NCBI GenBank assembly: GCA_036940085.1
Contig: JALLBK010000180.1
Span: 1 to 44,833, forward strand
Source of the DNA: Discostella pseudostelligera
Lineage: Eukaryota; Bacillariophyta; Thalassiosirophyceae; Thalassiosirales; Thalassiosiraceae
Direction: 5' to 3'
Length of the DNA stretch: 44,833 nucleotides
In this document: positions 10,609-18,935 of the stretch, one piece after another
Numbering within the stretch: the first letter of the stretch is position 1
Layout: every line of letters begins with the position of its first letter
The notes under the pieces: generated by a model
Database searches by the model: none
Told to the model about the DNA's origin: nothing
What the model saw: only the letters and a program-made list of their open reading frames with translations
Program-made: the position numbers and the translations under genes

Positions 10609-11367
10609 ATGACGCTCGTCGGAAAAGTCATTGCATTGCTGGCCGTAACCGCATCTCAAATACTGCCAGTGGGGGCGTTCGCTCCACCTCATTCTTCAAC
10701 AAGCTATCAATCAACATCACTCCTGGAGGCCGAAGCACACTCCCGCGGAGATTTCATTTCCCATGCGGCCATTGCTATTGCCGCCACATCTGTGGCTGTC
10801 ATCCCACTCCAGCCTGTAAATGCCCGAGGTCGTGCAACACTAGAGGCAGCCTATGACCGCTACACTCCTCGCATTATCGATGGCGGAAAGTTTTTTAAGG
10901 GTCAACTCTATGGGGCCATTGCAAAGGGTGATTGGAAATCCATCGAGACTGCTACCGCCGAGCCTCCCAAGAAGTCGAAAGAGGATAGGACGTTGGCCGA
11001 CGGAGGCATTGCAAAACGAGCCGCCCAGGCAGGTGGTTTCAGTGACAGTCGGGTACTCTCCGCGATGGATTTGTTCGCTGCAACTTTTTCTGAGTCTAGC
11101 ATCTCTCCCAAAACTAAAGCAATGCAGGCAGAGGTTGCAAAACTACGCGAAGTGGTGCAAGAAATGAATAAGGCCGCACGAATTGCACAGGGAGAAGAAA
11201 AGGCCGGCGGAGGGTTATTTGGTGTGGGAGGAAAAACACCAAGTAAAACAGAGCTAACTTCAGAGGTAAAAGACTTGTACATGAAGGGTGGAAATGCGTT
11301 TAACCAATATGTCTATGCCGCAAATGATGGCTTGCCAGTTCAGCTGAACAAACTTCCGTTCCTCTAA
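10609..11367 (+). CDS. Thylakoid-lumen protein with tripartite targeting, helical
   Basis: A single exon of 252 residues. Residues 1-24 form a signal peptide ending in PVGAFAPP, a diatom plastid motif. After a short stroma-type stretch there is a second hydrophobic segment (ISHAAIAIAATSVAVIPL) ending in PVNARG, which looks like a thylakoid-transfer signal with cleavage after VNA. Only one Arg (HSRGDF) precedes it, so a twin-arginine signal is uncertain. The predicted mature part of about 180 residues is mostly helical (ATLEAAYDRYTPRIIDG at its start). The fold could be of the PsbQ/Psb31 four-helix type found in diatom photosystem II, but I cannot confirm this from memory and give no gene name. 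Confidence 0.7.
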   Translation: MTLVGKVIALLAVTASQILPVGAFAPPHSSTSYQSTSLLEAEAHSRGDFISHAAIAIAATSVAVIPLQPVNARGRATLEAAYDRYTPRIIDGGKFFKGQLYGAIAKGDWKSIETATAEPPKKSKEDRTLADGGIAKRAAQAGGFSDSRVLSAMDLFAATFSESSISPKTKAMQAEVAKLREVVQEMNKAARIAQGEEKAGGGLFGVGGKTPSKTELTSEVKDLYMKGGNAFNQYVYAANDGLPVQLNKLPFL

Positions 11368-11439
11368 TGATTTTGACTGGCGTTGCATATAACCTTAGAA
11401 GTAAGGAAATGAATTATGAATGGATTCGATGCATTCTAT

Positions 11440-12567
11440 CTACGTCACATCCATGTTTTCCTTTCCGAATTTTCGAGCTGCATCGTTAATTGCCATGGCG
11501 AGTGGATTGTCCAAAGCATCATTACGCCTGTCGACTTCTGCACCGAGTATGGAGCATGCAAATCGTTGAGCAATACAGTCGTCTCCCATATTATCCACAT
11601 CGTTATGCCGCCGTAATGTCCATAATATCGATTTTCGTACTTCATTTGCTTCCTTGCTCTTCTCCTTCTGTATTCGACCAACCGCACCCACCAATTTCCT
11701 TAGCAGTTGATCGATCCGGTGGAACTTACTATTGAGAGTTTCTTCCCTATCACGTACTCGCTTTTGCTCTAACTCAATTATTTCTTCCCGCGATAGTTCG
11801 TTCTTTGGTAACACCGGCGACTGAAGTGATTCCTCGAGGCATTCGTGTATCTCAGATAGGAAATGTCTGTCACCGTCATTCCTCTCCGCAAGGTCGTCTG
11901 CATTGTCAATAGATATATGAAATCGCTCAAACGAGGAACATGGTTTTGTTTCATCTGGTGGCTCTATAACCATTGCCATGCGATTTATTACGTCTTGCGG
12001 TATACGCTCTTTTCCACTCCGCAAGTCATTTCGTCGAAGACAAACATCGAGTGGAGTTGTGCAGTACACCACAGCAAATCCTATTTGTGCATGAGGATGC
12101 AATTCAATAATCTCTTGACATGATCGATAAATATCTCTTCTCATTGATCGTAAATGAAAGTTGTCATCCAATATTATAAGCAAAGTAGAAGCAGTATCTC
12201 CGTCGCATGCAAAATGAGTTGTGAGGGCCTCCTTAAGTTTTCCCACCGCCACTAAACGACTCTTTCTCCAGGCTTCAAGATCATTTGAATCAAACGAAGA
12301 GCAGTGATTACGATTGTTGTCATGTTTCAATTCTTTTGTAGTGAGGTCATCATAGTCGATCAGAAGTATGTCGTCAAAGTGCAAAATGGCATCGTCTTCA
12401 GTTGGAACATCATGGTCGCTGTCTTCGCAGGATGACAATTTATTTGAACCGCATCGACGATTACGTTCGATAATTGCTCGAGCAATGGTCGATTTGCCAC
12501 TACCCGGAATGCCTACCAAACAGCAAACCGACGCCGTTGATTTGACTTGAAGCTGGATTATCTGCAT
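11440..12567 (-). CDS. PSTK: O-phosphoseryl-tRNA(Sec) kinase
   Basis: Intronless. The frame is open to an ATG at 12795, but I prefer the ATG at 12567 (375 residues) because the P-loop domain begins directly after it and the upstream 76 residues are Ser/Pro/His-rich and family-unlike. Visible motifs are CLVGIPGSGKST (Walker A) and LDDNFHLRSMRRDIYRSCQE, which closely matches the PSTK signature DDNFxxxSMRxxxY. PSTK phosphorylates seryl-tRNA(Sec), and SepSecS then converts it to selenocysteinyl-tRNA. The gene therefore implies a working selenocysteine pathway. A SelU-type gene with in-frame UGA lies at 18082 in the same window. The C-terminal helical region (from about residue 270) is charged and less conserved. 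Confidence 0.85.
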   Translation of the reverse strand: MQIIQLQVKSTASVCCLVGIPGSGKSTIARAIIERNRRCGSNKLSSCEDSDHDVPTEDDAILHFDDILLIDYDDLTTKELKHDNNRNHCSSFDSNDLEAWRKSRLVAVGKLKEALTTHFACDGDTASTLLIILDDNFHLRSMRRDIYRSCQEIIELHPHAQIGFAVVYCTTPLDVCLRRNDLRSGKERIPQDVINRMAMVIEPPDETKPCSSFERFHISIDNADDLAERNDGDRHFLSEIHECLEESLQSPVLPKNELSREEIIELEQKRVRDREETLNSKFHRIDQLLRKLVGAVGRIQKEKSKEANEVRKSILWTLRRHNDVDNMGDDCIAQRFACSILGAEVDRRNDALDNPLAMAINDAARKFGKENMDVT

Positions 12568-12923
12568 GGATCGCAGGCAGCGGCAGCGGCAATTGTGTTG
12601 ATGGAGGATGGAGGTTGGTGAGTTGCTTGAGGTTGAGGAGGGTTGAGGGTGTTGGTGTCCAGGGGGCTGAAGACGGACAGGCCTCAATCTGCAGTGTGCG
12701 GCAGTAGATAAGTGTGCGGCTGTGAACGTAATGGACGACAGACAGGCCGTTAGCTTCCGGCTGACGGGCGGACGCTGACGCCTTCTGACGCCCATGCATG
12801 ACGGACCATGACCATGGCGGCCGTCGATGTGGAAGCAAAAGGTGGCAACTGGCGTCAGTAAATGTCAGTAATTTCACCTTAGGTATCGTCCTCGCTTTGA
12901 CAAAGCAATCGCAGAATCATAAC
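12568..12923. promoter_or_regulatory. Shared promoter region of PSTK and eIF4E
   Basis: About 356 bp separate the preferred start codons of these divergent genes. Both frames remain open into this region (to 12795 on minus, from 12798 on plus), so either protein could carry an N-terminal extension. The extensions do not look conserved. No G-box or E2F-like word was seen here. Confidence 0.4.
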
Positions 12924-13514
12924 ATGGTTGCCGAGAGTGAATCATCAACTTCTTCCACTCCATTACACAATCACTGGACTTTGTGGTATGACAATCCTCG
13001 CTTAGCGCCGCCTGGCACCGATTGGCATGATCAATTGAAGAACCTCGGGACACTAAAGACCGCGGAAGATTTTTGGTCAGTCTTCAACAATGTGAAACCA
13101 TCTAGCGGACTATCTTTGAATAGCAATTATCACTTGTTCAAAGAGGGTATAGAACCCATGTGGGAGGACGCAGCCAACAAAGAGGGCGGGAAGTTTGTGC
13201 TCACCATCCCCAAGGTGGATTCGAAGGCCGGTAAAACGGATGAGTGGTGGCTCTTCACCGTTCTTGCCCTGATAGGAGAGACGATGGATGCATCGGGGGA
13301 AGAGATTTGTGGATGTGTGGTATCCATCCGGAAGTCGGAGGATCGTATCGCACTGTGGCTTAAAAGTTGTGATAGGAAGGCTTGCACAGAGGTTGGGGCG
13401 AGGTGGAAGACTTGTTTGCAGGTGTCGAACAAGACTTCATTGAAATATCAGGCTCACAAGGATGCTGCTGCTAGCGGGAGATCATTTAAGAATGAAGTCA
13501 AGTTTGAGGTATAA
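12924..13514 (+). CDS. EIF4E: Translation initiation factor eIF4E
   Basis: A single exon; the preferred ATG at 12924 gives 196 residues, the usual eIF4E size. An upstream in-frame ATG at 12798 would add 42 non-conserved residues. Signatures in order: HNHWTLWYDN (family HxLxxxWTLW region), FWSVFNNVKP, EPMWEDAANKEGGKFVLTIP with the cap-stacking Trp, WWLFTVLALIGE, CGCVVSIRKSEDRIALWLK. It binds the mRNA m7G cap and recruits eIF4G in the cytosol. The Trp pattern fits class I eIF4E (Trp, not Tyr/Cys, at the two diagnostic sites), although I judged this by eye. It shares its promoter with PSTK. Confidence 0.93.
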   Translation: MVAESESSTSSTPLHNHWTLWYDNPRLAPPGTDWHDQLKNLGTLKTAEDFWSVFNNVKPSSGLSLNSNYHLFKEGIEPMWEDAANKEGGKFVLTIPKVDSKAGKTDEWWLFTVLALIGETMDASGEEICGCVVSIRKSEDRIALWLKSCDRKACTEVGARWKTCLQVSNKTSLKYQAHKDAAASGRSFKNEVKFEV

Positions 13515-13716
13515 AGATCATGCACATCGATAAACAGCGTTAGGGATGCGGAGTTCAAAATTTGGTCAGTGCGGCGAGACTGCACAAGTAGCACTGATGT
13601 GGAGTGTCCCTGTAAATGTTTCGCAATCCAAGTCTAGTTGTTTATTACTACCGGTCATAGTTCGGAAAGGAAATCTCCGTACATAAGTCTAATATACAAA
13701 CAGTTCGTTACCCCAA

Positions 13717-15780
13717 TTAGATTTTGAGAGGCCTATTCCTCAATCCCAATTCCAAACCTCGCTTCCACATAGTCATCATATCCTTCACACAGATCTCACC
13801 CACTTCGTCCGTGTCCCTCTCATACAGAGTATTTATGATGCAACCCGCATGGCAAGGATAAATTTGATGCTGCTCCAACCCAAATCCAATATCAAAATGA
13901 CCCTTCAGAAAGTTGGAGGTATTCGGTGATGTTTCCAACACAGCAATCTGATGGTGTTCAATGTTCTTGAATCCAGTCAAATCAATTGGAATATATGGCA
14001 CGGTGTAATCGAGGATCAACCTGCATTTATAGGGTGTAAGCTCCGACTTCTTCGAGGATGCTCCTCGCGCGGGGGCCAACGCCTTGGCGTATTTCCGGAG
14101 AGCGAGCTGCTTTCCTAACACTACCACCTTGTGGTTCAACAGATCGGATAGATCTGAAGTATATGTGACATTGGGATGATCCAAAGTATGCGACAAGGAG
14201 TAGATCTTGATCTTCAGCTTGGGATGGGTCGTTAGCAAGTGTGTGCAAACGGCATTACCAATTTTTCCGTTGGCACCAACAAAGAAGATTGATTCAACTC
14301 TGTCAAAGCCAGGTAGGCCAATCAACTGATGATACACAGAGGCAGCAGTCATTGTATCACCTGTCCACACACGGATACCCTTGTCTTTAAGGTAAGGGTC
14401 GGCTTTGACCATGTCAGAAATGAGCTGTCCTCCGTCATTGAGTTGCTTCATTTTGTTTAGGTTTCCGAGTCCGAAGCATTTGGTTCCATGGTTACCGTAT
14501 TGAGATCTAATGAGCTCGACGATATCTTTATTCACCCGAGCATGACGGCTAGGTTTGATGTAATCAATGGGTGTGCGGCAAATGCAAATAACACGTCCAA
14601 TCAGTTTGTCGTTAATAACGTATCGGGAGCAGGTGTAAGCGGACATGAATAGTCTGCAGATGGCGCCCAGCATATTGCAGAAGAGGAATTCCACTACATA
14701 GGGAAGGTATTTGAACGTACGGAATGGTCCGTAGGCGGCGTAGACATTCCACTCAGGACACGTCAGGAAATGTGCAAGTCCAGCATTGTGTCCAATGAAA
14801 ACAAAATCTTGCTGCTTGGCTGGGAGCAGGCGATCCGAATCCGTCTTCTGGTAGGCTCTCCAAGTTCCAAACAAATGATCCCAAAGTGGCATGAAGAGAG
14901 CGTAGTTTGCACGGAAGAAGGCATGATGACCAAGGTGGAACTCAGGCGTATAAAACAAGTACTGAAATGGCGAGTACTTTGATGTGAAGATCGGGTGACG
15001 ATACTTAATGTTCATGTGACCATACGCGTTGATTAGGTCGAAGAGGACAAGGTAGGCGCCGATGATTGTCCAGTGCATTTCCATATAGAAGACGAATGGA
15101 GCGAAGAACGCCGGGCCGAATACGGCAACGTAAACAAAGTGTTCATGGAAGTTCTGGACCAAACTAGTGCTTGGGAGAGTACTGATCGAAAGATGATGAA
15201 ATCCGTGCATCGCCTTCATGTTCTCGGGAATGTGTAACCAACGATGAGCAGCGTAGTACAGAGGCTCGACCAAGAGGATGTGCGCCCAGAAGGTGCGTAC
15301 CGCGCTCGCACCAATAACACTTGCGGGAGAGAAGAACATCGAAGGAAACAACACCTGTAGAGGAATTTGTGCGTACATGTGAAGCAAAGTTCCCACGAGG
15401 TAATCACTGCCTTCGCGTTCGAGTTGCTTTTGTGGTAGCTTGTTGAGGTAGTTGTCTTTATCGACGAAGAGGTAATGCAATGCCAATGTAAGTCGCGTAG
15501 AGATAATACGTGCAATTCCGATGGCGTAAATTGCATAGATGGGTGTCCCTAGAATATGGCAAATGATTGCTGGGCCGAGGAACCAGAGCAGATCATGGTC
15601 GGTGTTGCGTGTGTGATCGGAGTGAGTAGATGTTACTGCCTTGATATGATTGGTCTCTTCCTTCGACGGACGAGTATTGTTGTTGTAGGCATTGTTTGCA
15701 AGGATTGATGTGGTAGAGGACGATGCATCTCCGACGGAGGTGCCGATAACGCTCCCCTTTCTGTCGTTTGGAAGGCACAT
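13717..15780 (-). CDS. CER1/CER3-like fatty-aldehyde decarbonylase or hydroxylase-type membrane protein
   Basis: Intronless. The frame opens at 15942, but the preferred start is ATG 15780 (MCLPNDRKG, 687 residues). The N-terminal half is a multi-spanning di-iron domain with His clusters HRWLH, MHGFHH, NFHEHF and EFHLGHHAFF, followed by RANYALFMPLWDHLFGT, which matches the CER1 motif FRTNYSLFMPxYDxxxGT. The C-terminal half is a Rossmann-like WAX2-type domain (VESIFFVGANGKIGNAVC). Plant CER1/CER3 make very-long-chain alkanes from acyl-CoA-derived aldehydes at the ER. Whether this protein makes alkanes or another lipid is unknown. The two-domain architecture and length (plant CER1 is about 625 residues) support the family call. 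Confidence 0.82.
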   Translation of the reverse strand: MCLPNDRKGSVIGTSVGDASSSTTSILANNAYNNNTRPSKEETNHIKAVTSTHSDHTRNTDHDLLWFLGPAIICHILGTPIYAIYAIGIARIISTRLTLALHYLFVDKDNYLNKLPQKQLEREGSDYLVGTLLHMYAQIPLQVLFPSMFFSPASVIGASAVRTFWAHILLVEPLYYAAHRWLHIPENMKAMHGFHHLSISTLPSTSLVQNFHEHFVYVAVFGPAFFAPFVFYMEMHWTIIGAYLVLFDLINAYGHMNIKYRHPIFTSKYSPFQYLFYTPEFHLGHHAFFRANYALFMPLWDHLFGTWRAYQKTDSDRLLPAKQQDFVFIGHNAGLAHFLTCPEWNVYAAYGPFRTFKYLPYVVEFLFCNMLGAICRLFMSAYTCSRYVINDKLIGRVICICRTPIDYIKPSRHARVNKDIVELIRSQYGNHGTKCFGLGNLNKMKQLNDGGQLISDMVKADPYLKDKGIRVWTGDTMTAASVYHQLIGLPGFDRVESIFFVGANGKIGNAVCTHLLTTHPKLKIKIYSLSHTLDHPNVTYTSDLSDLLNHKVVVLGKQLALRKYAKALAPARGASSKKSELTPYKCRLILDYTVPYIPIDLTGFKNIEHHQIAVLETSPNTSNFLKGHFDIGFGLEQHQIYPCHAGCIINTLYERDTDEVGEICVKDMMTMWKRGLELGLRNRPLKI

Positions 15781-16375
15781 ATTTATTATCGTTCTAATGA
15801 AATTGAGCAAGGTAATGCAATATCGATGATGGTTGATTGTTTGCTTACAATCTCTTGCAATATTATGGGGTTGGGCAACAAGATTATGACCAATGCAAGG
15901 AGCAAAGCCCAATCGTAGCACCTGTGATGTGACGCAGTGCATTCCATATCGGCATCGGTGGTGGCAATCGGCAAGGATATCTACGAGAGCCTGGGCAGCG
16001 CGGCGGGCGGCGGCGATGTGGTTGAGGTGGCTGTGTCACAACAGTCCCAAGAGAAGCTGACACACAACCGATGACGGATGAAGACGATGAATGACGTGCA
16101 TGCGTGGGCTAGAACACGTCACATACACTTTGAACCTCTACATACACTTGGTACGCCTCTCAAAAATACGTCCTTCCACGGGGAAGTGTTTTGGCGGGAG
16201 AGAGCAGAGCTGAGATCCTGACGACTCGACTCGATTGTGGAAGTCATTGATTTGTGATTGATCTAGAAATTTGTTCGACGAGACCTCATCCAGCTATTAT
16301 TTGTACTCTCATCTTTGTTGTGAAATATGAAACGGTGATAGGGATGCTATGACACTATTAGACAGCGTTTAGAGT
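15781..16375. promoter_or_regulatory. Upstream region of the CER1-like gene with E2F-like site
   Basis: This 595-bp region lies upstream of the CER1-like gene and downstream of the next minus-strand gene. TTTGGCGGGAG occurs at 16190-16200 (reverse complement CTCCCGCCAAA), the same word as in other promoters of the window. The frame of the CER1-like gene remains open to 15942, so the part up to there could be coding if an earlier ATG is used. Otherwise nothing is recognisable. Confidence 0.4.
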
Positions 16376-17629
16376 TTAGATTACTCCATCAGCCCTCAGG
16401 TTACCCTGTCGCACTGGTGAAGGAAGTGCTGACAGTTCAGTTGGTACCGGCGGAACAATTGAATTTTGCAGTAATCCCCTTCTGTCCTTGGCGTAATTGC
16501 AATACTCCAGAAGCATTCTTGCCTTTCCAGGGAACACATTTATCATATGATCAAACATATCGTCTAAAAGCTCGCATGGTTCATCTTTTCCACGCATTTC
16601 TGCTATTGAAAACAATCGGTCTTCAAACCCATAGATTAGGGTCACAGCCAGTCCGCCACGGAGGCCATTGGCAAGTTCCCACATCATATCGGATGCTTCT
16701 ATATCAAAATAAGTTGCCACTTCCAAATGACTTGTCTGCTCGTCGCGAACGGCTCCAACTACATTCCACACTGCATCATACAGCGCCCTCTCCCACATGG
16801 CCCTTCTCCACTCCCGATAAAACGCAGTTTTGCATCGTATTCCATTGCATTCGAGTCTACTCGCAATTGCTCCATTCCACTTTCCGCATGCTTGCGTTTC
16901 TCCTGCCCATTTTTCGTCTCCCTGTGTATCCAATCCAATGTTGCACGCAAGATCTTCCGGTTTCCGCGTAAAACCACCATAACCGGAGCCAGGCGTAGGC
17001 AACGTAAATCCAACGACCACTTGTGTCATGGTATCACGACACATTCCAAATTCACGCAATATTGGCTCAACTACACCACAAACTTTTGTTCCAGAGAAGA
17101 AAACAAAGTCCTCGGCGCGTGCTCTCCAATCATCGTTCAAGTTCTGAATGAATTGTTTGAGCTCGTAGGGTGGCAGTGTGATATAGATTGGATATGATAT
17201 TCTTCCTCCTAGTGATGGTGGTAGTATTTCATTAGGTGTGGTTATGATATCTTCGCCATTTCCTAGTGCATTAATTGCAGTCGTCAGCGGTGTTATACTT
17301 GCGGGGTTTGATGAGTGTACTATGATAGACGGTCCATCATCCTCTTTTGCCAACTCTGATTTACCTGGTTCGACGACGAAATAAATCGTAAAGTTAGCTT
17401 CGATTTGAGAAGAAATCATTATGATTAATTCATGATACGCACCCGATGCTAGAAAATCTTGATATTCCTTTATTGCTTGCCCGTTGGACCATGTTGCCAT
17501 TTCGAGCGCCGACAGAGTAAAGCTTGGCCGATTACTCCCGAGGTCTAATGCTACCGCCGCTGGACAGTGAAATCCCTCCGAGAAGTGGGCGCATGCCAAT
17601 AGAAAAGAGGCGTACAATAGAGATGACAT
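16376..17629 (-). CDS. Ketopantoate-reductase/6PGDH-like protein with targeting leader
   Basis: Intronless. The frame opens at 17797; the preferred ATG at 17629 (417 residues) begins a signal peptide (MSSLLYASFLLACAHFSEGF) with Phe after the likely cleavage site, which suits plastid or secretory targeting. The central part resembles a plant/cyanobacterial family related to ketopantoate reductase and 6-phosphogluconate dehydrogenase: EDFVFFSGTKVCGVVEPIL, then ACGKWNGAIASRLECNGIRC, then REWRRAMWERALYDAVWNVV. These correspond to the FFQNG...LEP, GKWA..V..RL and EKLIW blocks as I remember them. No clear GxGxxG nucleotide-binding loop is visible at the N-terminus, so catalysis is doubtful. It is divergent from the SelU-like gene. 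Confidence 0.5.
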   Translation of the reverse strand: MSSLLYASFLLACAHFSEGFHCPAAVALDLGSNRPSFTLSALEMATWSNGQAIKEYQDFLASGAYHELIIMISSQIEANFTIYFVVEPGKSELAKEDDGPSIIVHSSNPASITPLTTAINALGNGEDIITTPNEILPPSLGGRISYPIYITLPPYELKQFIQNLNDDWRARAEDFVFFSGTKVCGVVEPILREFGMCRDTMTQVVVGFTLPTPGSGYGGFTRKPEDLACNIGLDTQGDEKWAGETQACGKWNGAIASRLECNGIRCKTAFYREWRRAMWERALYDAVWNVVGAVRDEQTSHLEVATYFDIEASDMMWELANGLRGGLAVTLIYGFEDRLFSIAEMRGKDEPCELLDDMFDHMINVFPGKARMLLEYCNYAKDRRGLLQNSIVPPVPTELSALPSPVRQGNLRADGVI

Positions 17630-17790
17630 TCTTGTCGGTCGTTGACCCAACGAGAGGGGGTAATGCCGGTATCGATGAGTTGGCTTATGCTTGGACTTGG
17701 ATTTGATCGGAAGTTGTTGGTTGCGATGAACGATGAACGAAGAGAACGAAGAGCGATGAAACAAAAGGTGTGCATAAGTAGTAGTGATGT

Positions 17791-17938
17791 CTGCCACGTG
17801 TAAGTACGCATGCGGAGGACGAAGGTTCCCGCCAAATATCTGCCACGTGTAAGCTTGAGAAGTCGAGTCTTAAGTTTCCCGCTAAAAATGGCCAGTCTCC
17901 CGCTAAAAAACTCTACCACCAAGTCGTCTCCCGCCAAA
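17791..17938. promoter_or_regulatory. Cluster of two G-boxes and four E2F-like sites
   Basis: Within 150 bp of the 452-bp divergent region 17630-18081 lie CTGCCACGTG at 17791-17800 and 17840-17849, each extended to CCACGTGTAAG. There are also CCCGCCAAA at 17828-17836 and 17930-17938, and CCCGCTAAA at 17878-17886 and 17899-17907. This is the densest group of these words in the window. It lies between the ketopantoate-reductase-like gene and the SelU-like gene and probably serves both. The E2F/bZIP assignment is inferred from the consensus. Confidence 0.55.
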
Positions 17939-18081
17939 TCTCGGCACTTTTTCTTTTCTTTTCGCTGCCGATGTCGTGGCAAGCCGAGAGGCAGCACAAA
18001 AGATTCTTCCAATTCCATCCATACCATCCAAGCAAAGCCAACACCCTACGATATTGAGATTGAGAGACGGACCGCGGCGAG

Positions 18082-18794
18082 ATGATCCCGAAAACGATGA
18101 TCACGGCGGTCCTCCACGAGGCAACGCTAATCTCCATCAAATTCGGCAGCAGCCCGCTCGTGGAGGAGACTGCTGTCTACAAAGGTCGAGAGGTACTTGC
18201 CAGCAATTCAGGTTCGGTGGGAACACTAGCCTTCGTTGTTCGTCGTCCTGGCTGACCGCTAGTTCGGGGGGATGCACGCATCCTCCAGTCCAAGAAGGAC
18301 GCAGGGGAGTTGGAAGGCTTCGATCTCCTTTCCATTGTCAAAGAAACGGGAATTGATGATGAAGGATTGAAGGAATTTGCAACGGAGTACTTCCCTCACC
18401 CGACCTACAAAGATCAAGCGCTTGTGTTCTATAATGCATTGGGATCTGGCAAGTTATCCATCGGTTTCAATCCATTTGCCATGATACAACTCATCAGGGA
18501 TTCTATGAAGCGGATCAAAGAGCTGGGCGTCAAGAATTACAATACCAAAGGTGAGATTTGCGTGTTCGATATCAATACTTATTATGGTATGTGCACGGGA
18601 ACCTTTTCTCTAATGCTTGATCTTGCTTAGGGGAAGGATTCCTCCAAGGTGGGTGGATATTGTTCGATAAAGAAGGCATTCCTCAGGCTGCTTTTCAAGA
18701 AAATGCAAAGCAGCGAGTTCCCATCGATGAAATTATTAAGGAGGTGCAATCCATGCGCAATACCAAAGAACAAGCGGTCACTGACGAGAAGTAG
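18082..18794 (+). CDS. SELU: Selenoprotein U-type (PRXL2/AhpC-TSA-like) protein with in-frame UGA
   Basis: Exons are 18082-18586 and 18631-18794 (222 residues counting Sec), with a 44-nt intron (GTATGT...GCTTAG). One in-frame TGA at 18253-18255 (residue 58) falls in VVRRPG-U-PLVRGDA, exactly where the SelU/PRXL2 family has RRPG(C/U)xxCREEA. The frame stays open for 110 codons past the TGA to the intron. The second exon gives GEGFLQGGWILFDKEG, matching the family's GEGxxLGGxxxx block. The fold is thioredoxin-like and a redox role is expected. The usual second Cys of the CxxC motif is Val here. The ATG at 18082 is the first in frame. A SECIS element is required if Sec is inserted; a candidate hairpin follows at 18834. 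The alternative is a nonsense-mutated copy. Confidence 0.72.
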
Positions 18795-18833
18795 AACAAC
18801 AATCATGTCTTCGATAAGGAAAGTGGGTAAAGG

Positions 18834-18900
18834 CTTGAATGATAGTAATTCATGGTGTACAGAGAAATTTGCAGTACAACTTTGTATTACTTGATCGAAG
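18834..18900 (+). promoter_or_regulatory. Candidate SECIS-like hairpin in the 3' UTR
   Basis: Forty bases after the stop there is a long stem-loop. CTTGA (18834-18838) can pair with TC-GAAG (18895-18900, one bulge). Next comes ATGA (18839-18842) opposite TGA (18892-18894), then AGTAAT/ATTACT, then an imperfect helix closed by GTAC/GTAC around a 13-nt loop containing AAA. The order helix, AUGA/UGA, helix, A-rich loop is SECIS-like. The distance from AUGA to the loop adenines (about 22 nt) is roughly twice the canonical value, so this is tentative. Confidence 0.35.
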
Positions 18901-18935
18901 TTACAACACCCGATTTCCCATCGTAGCACATAACA

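Noticed and set aside
10512..10856. 114-codon His-rich plus-strand frame overlapping the lumen-protein start
   Set aside because: Encodes translated CAC/ATC repeats; the overlapping frame has a proper plastid leader.
17551..18027. 158-codon minus-strand frame over the divergent promoter
   Set aside because: Overlaps the start of the ketopantoate-reductase-like gene and the motif cluster; no recognisable domain.
18253..18255. TGA as a nonsense mutation making the SelU-type gene a pseudogene
   Set aside because: It is the only disruption, falls exactly at the family's Cys/Sec position, and the frame and splice site downstream are intact. The alternative is still possible and is noted with the feature.
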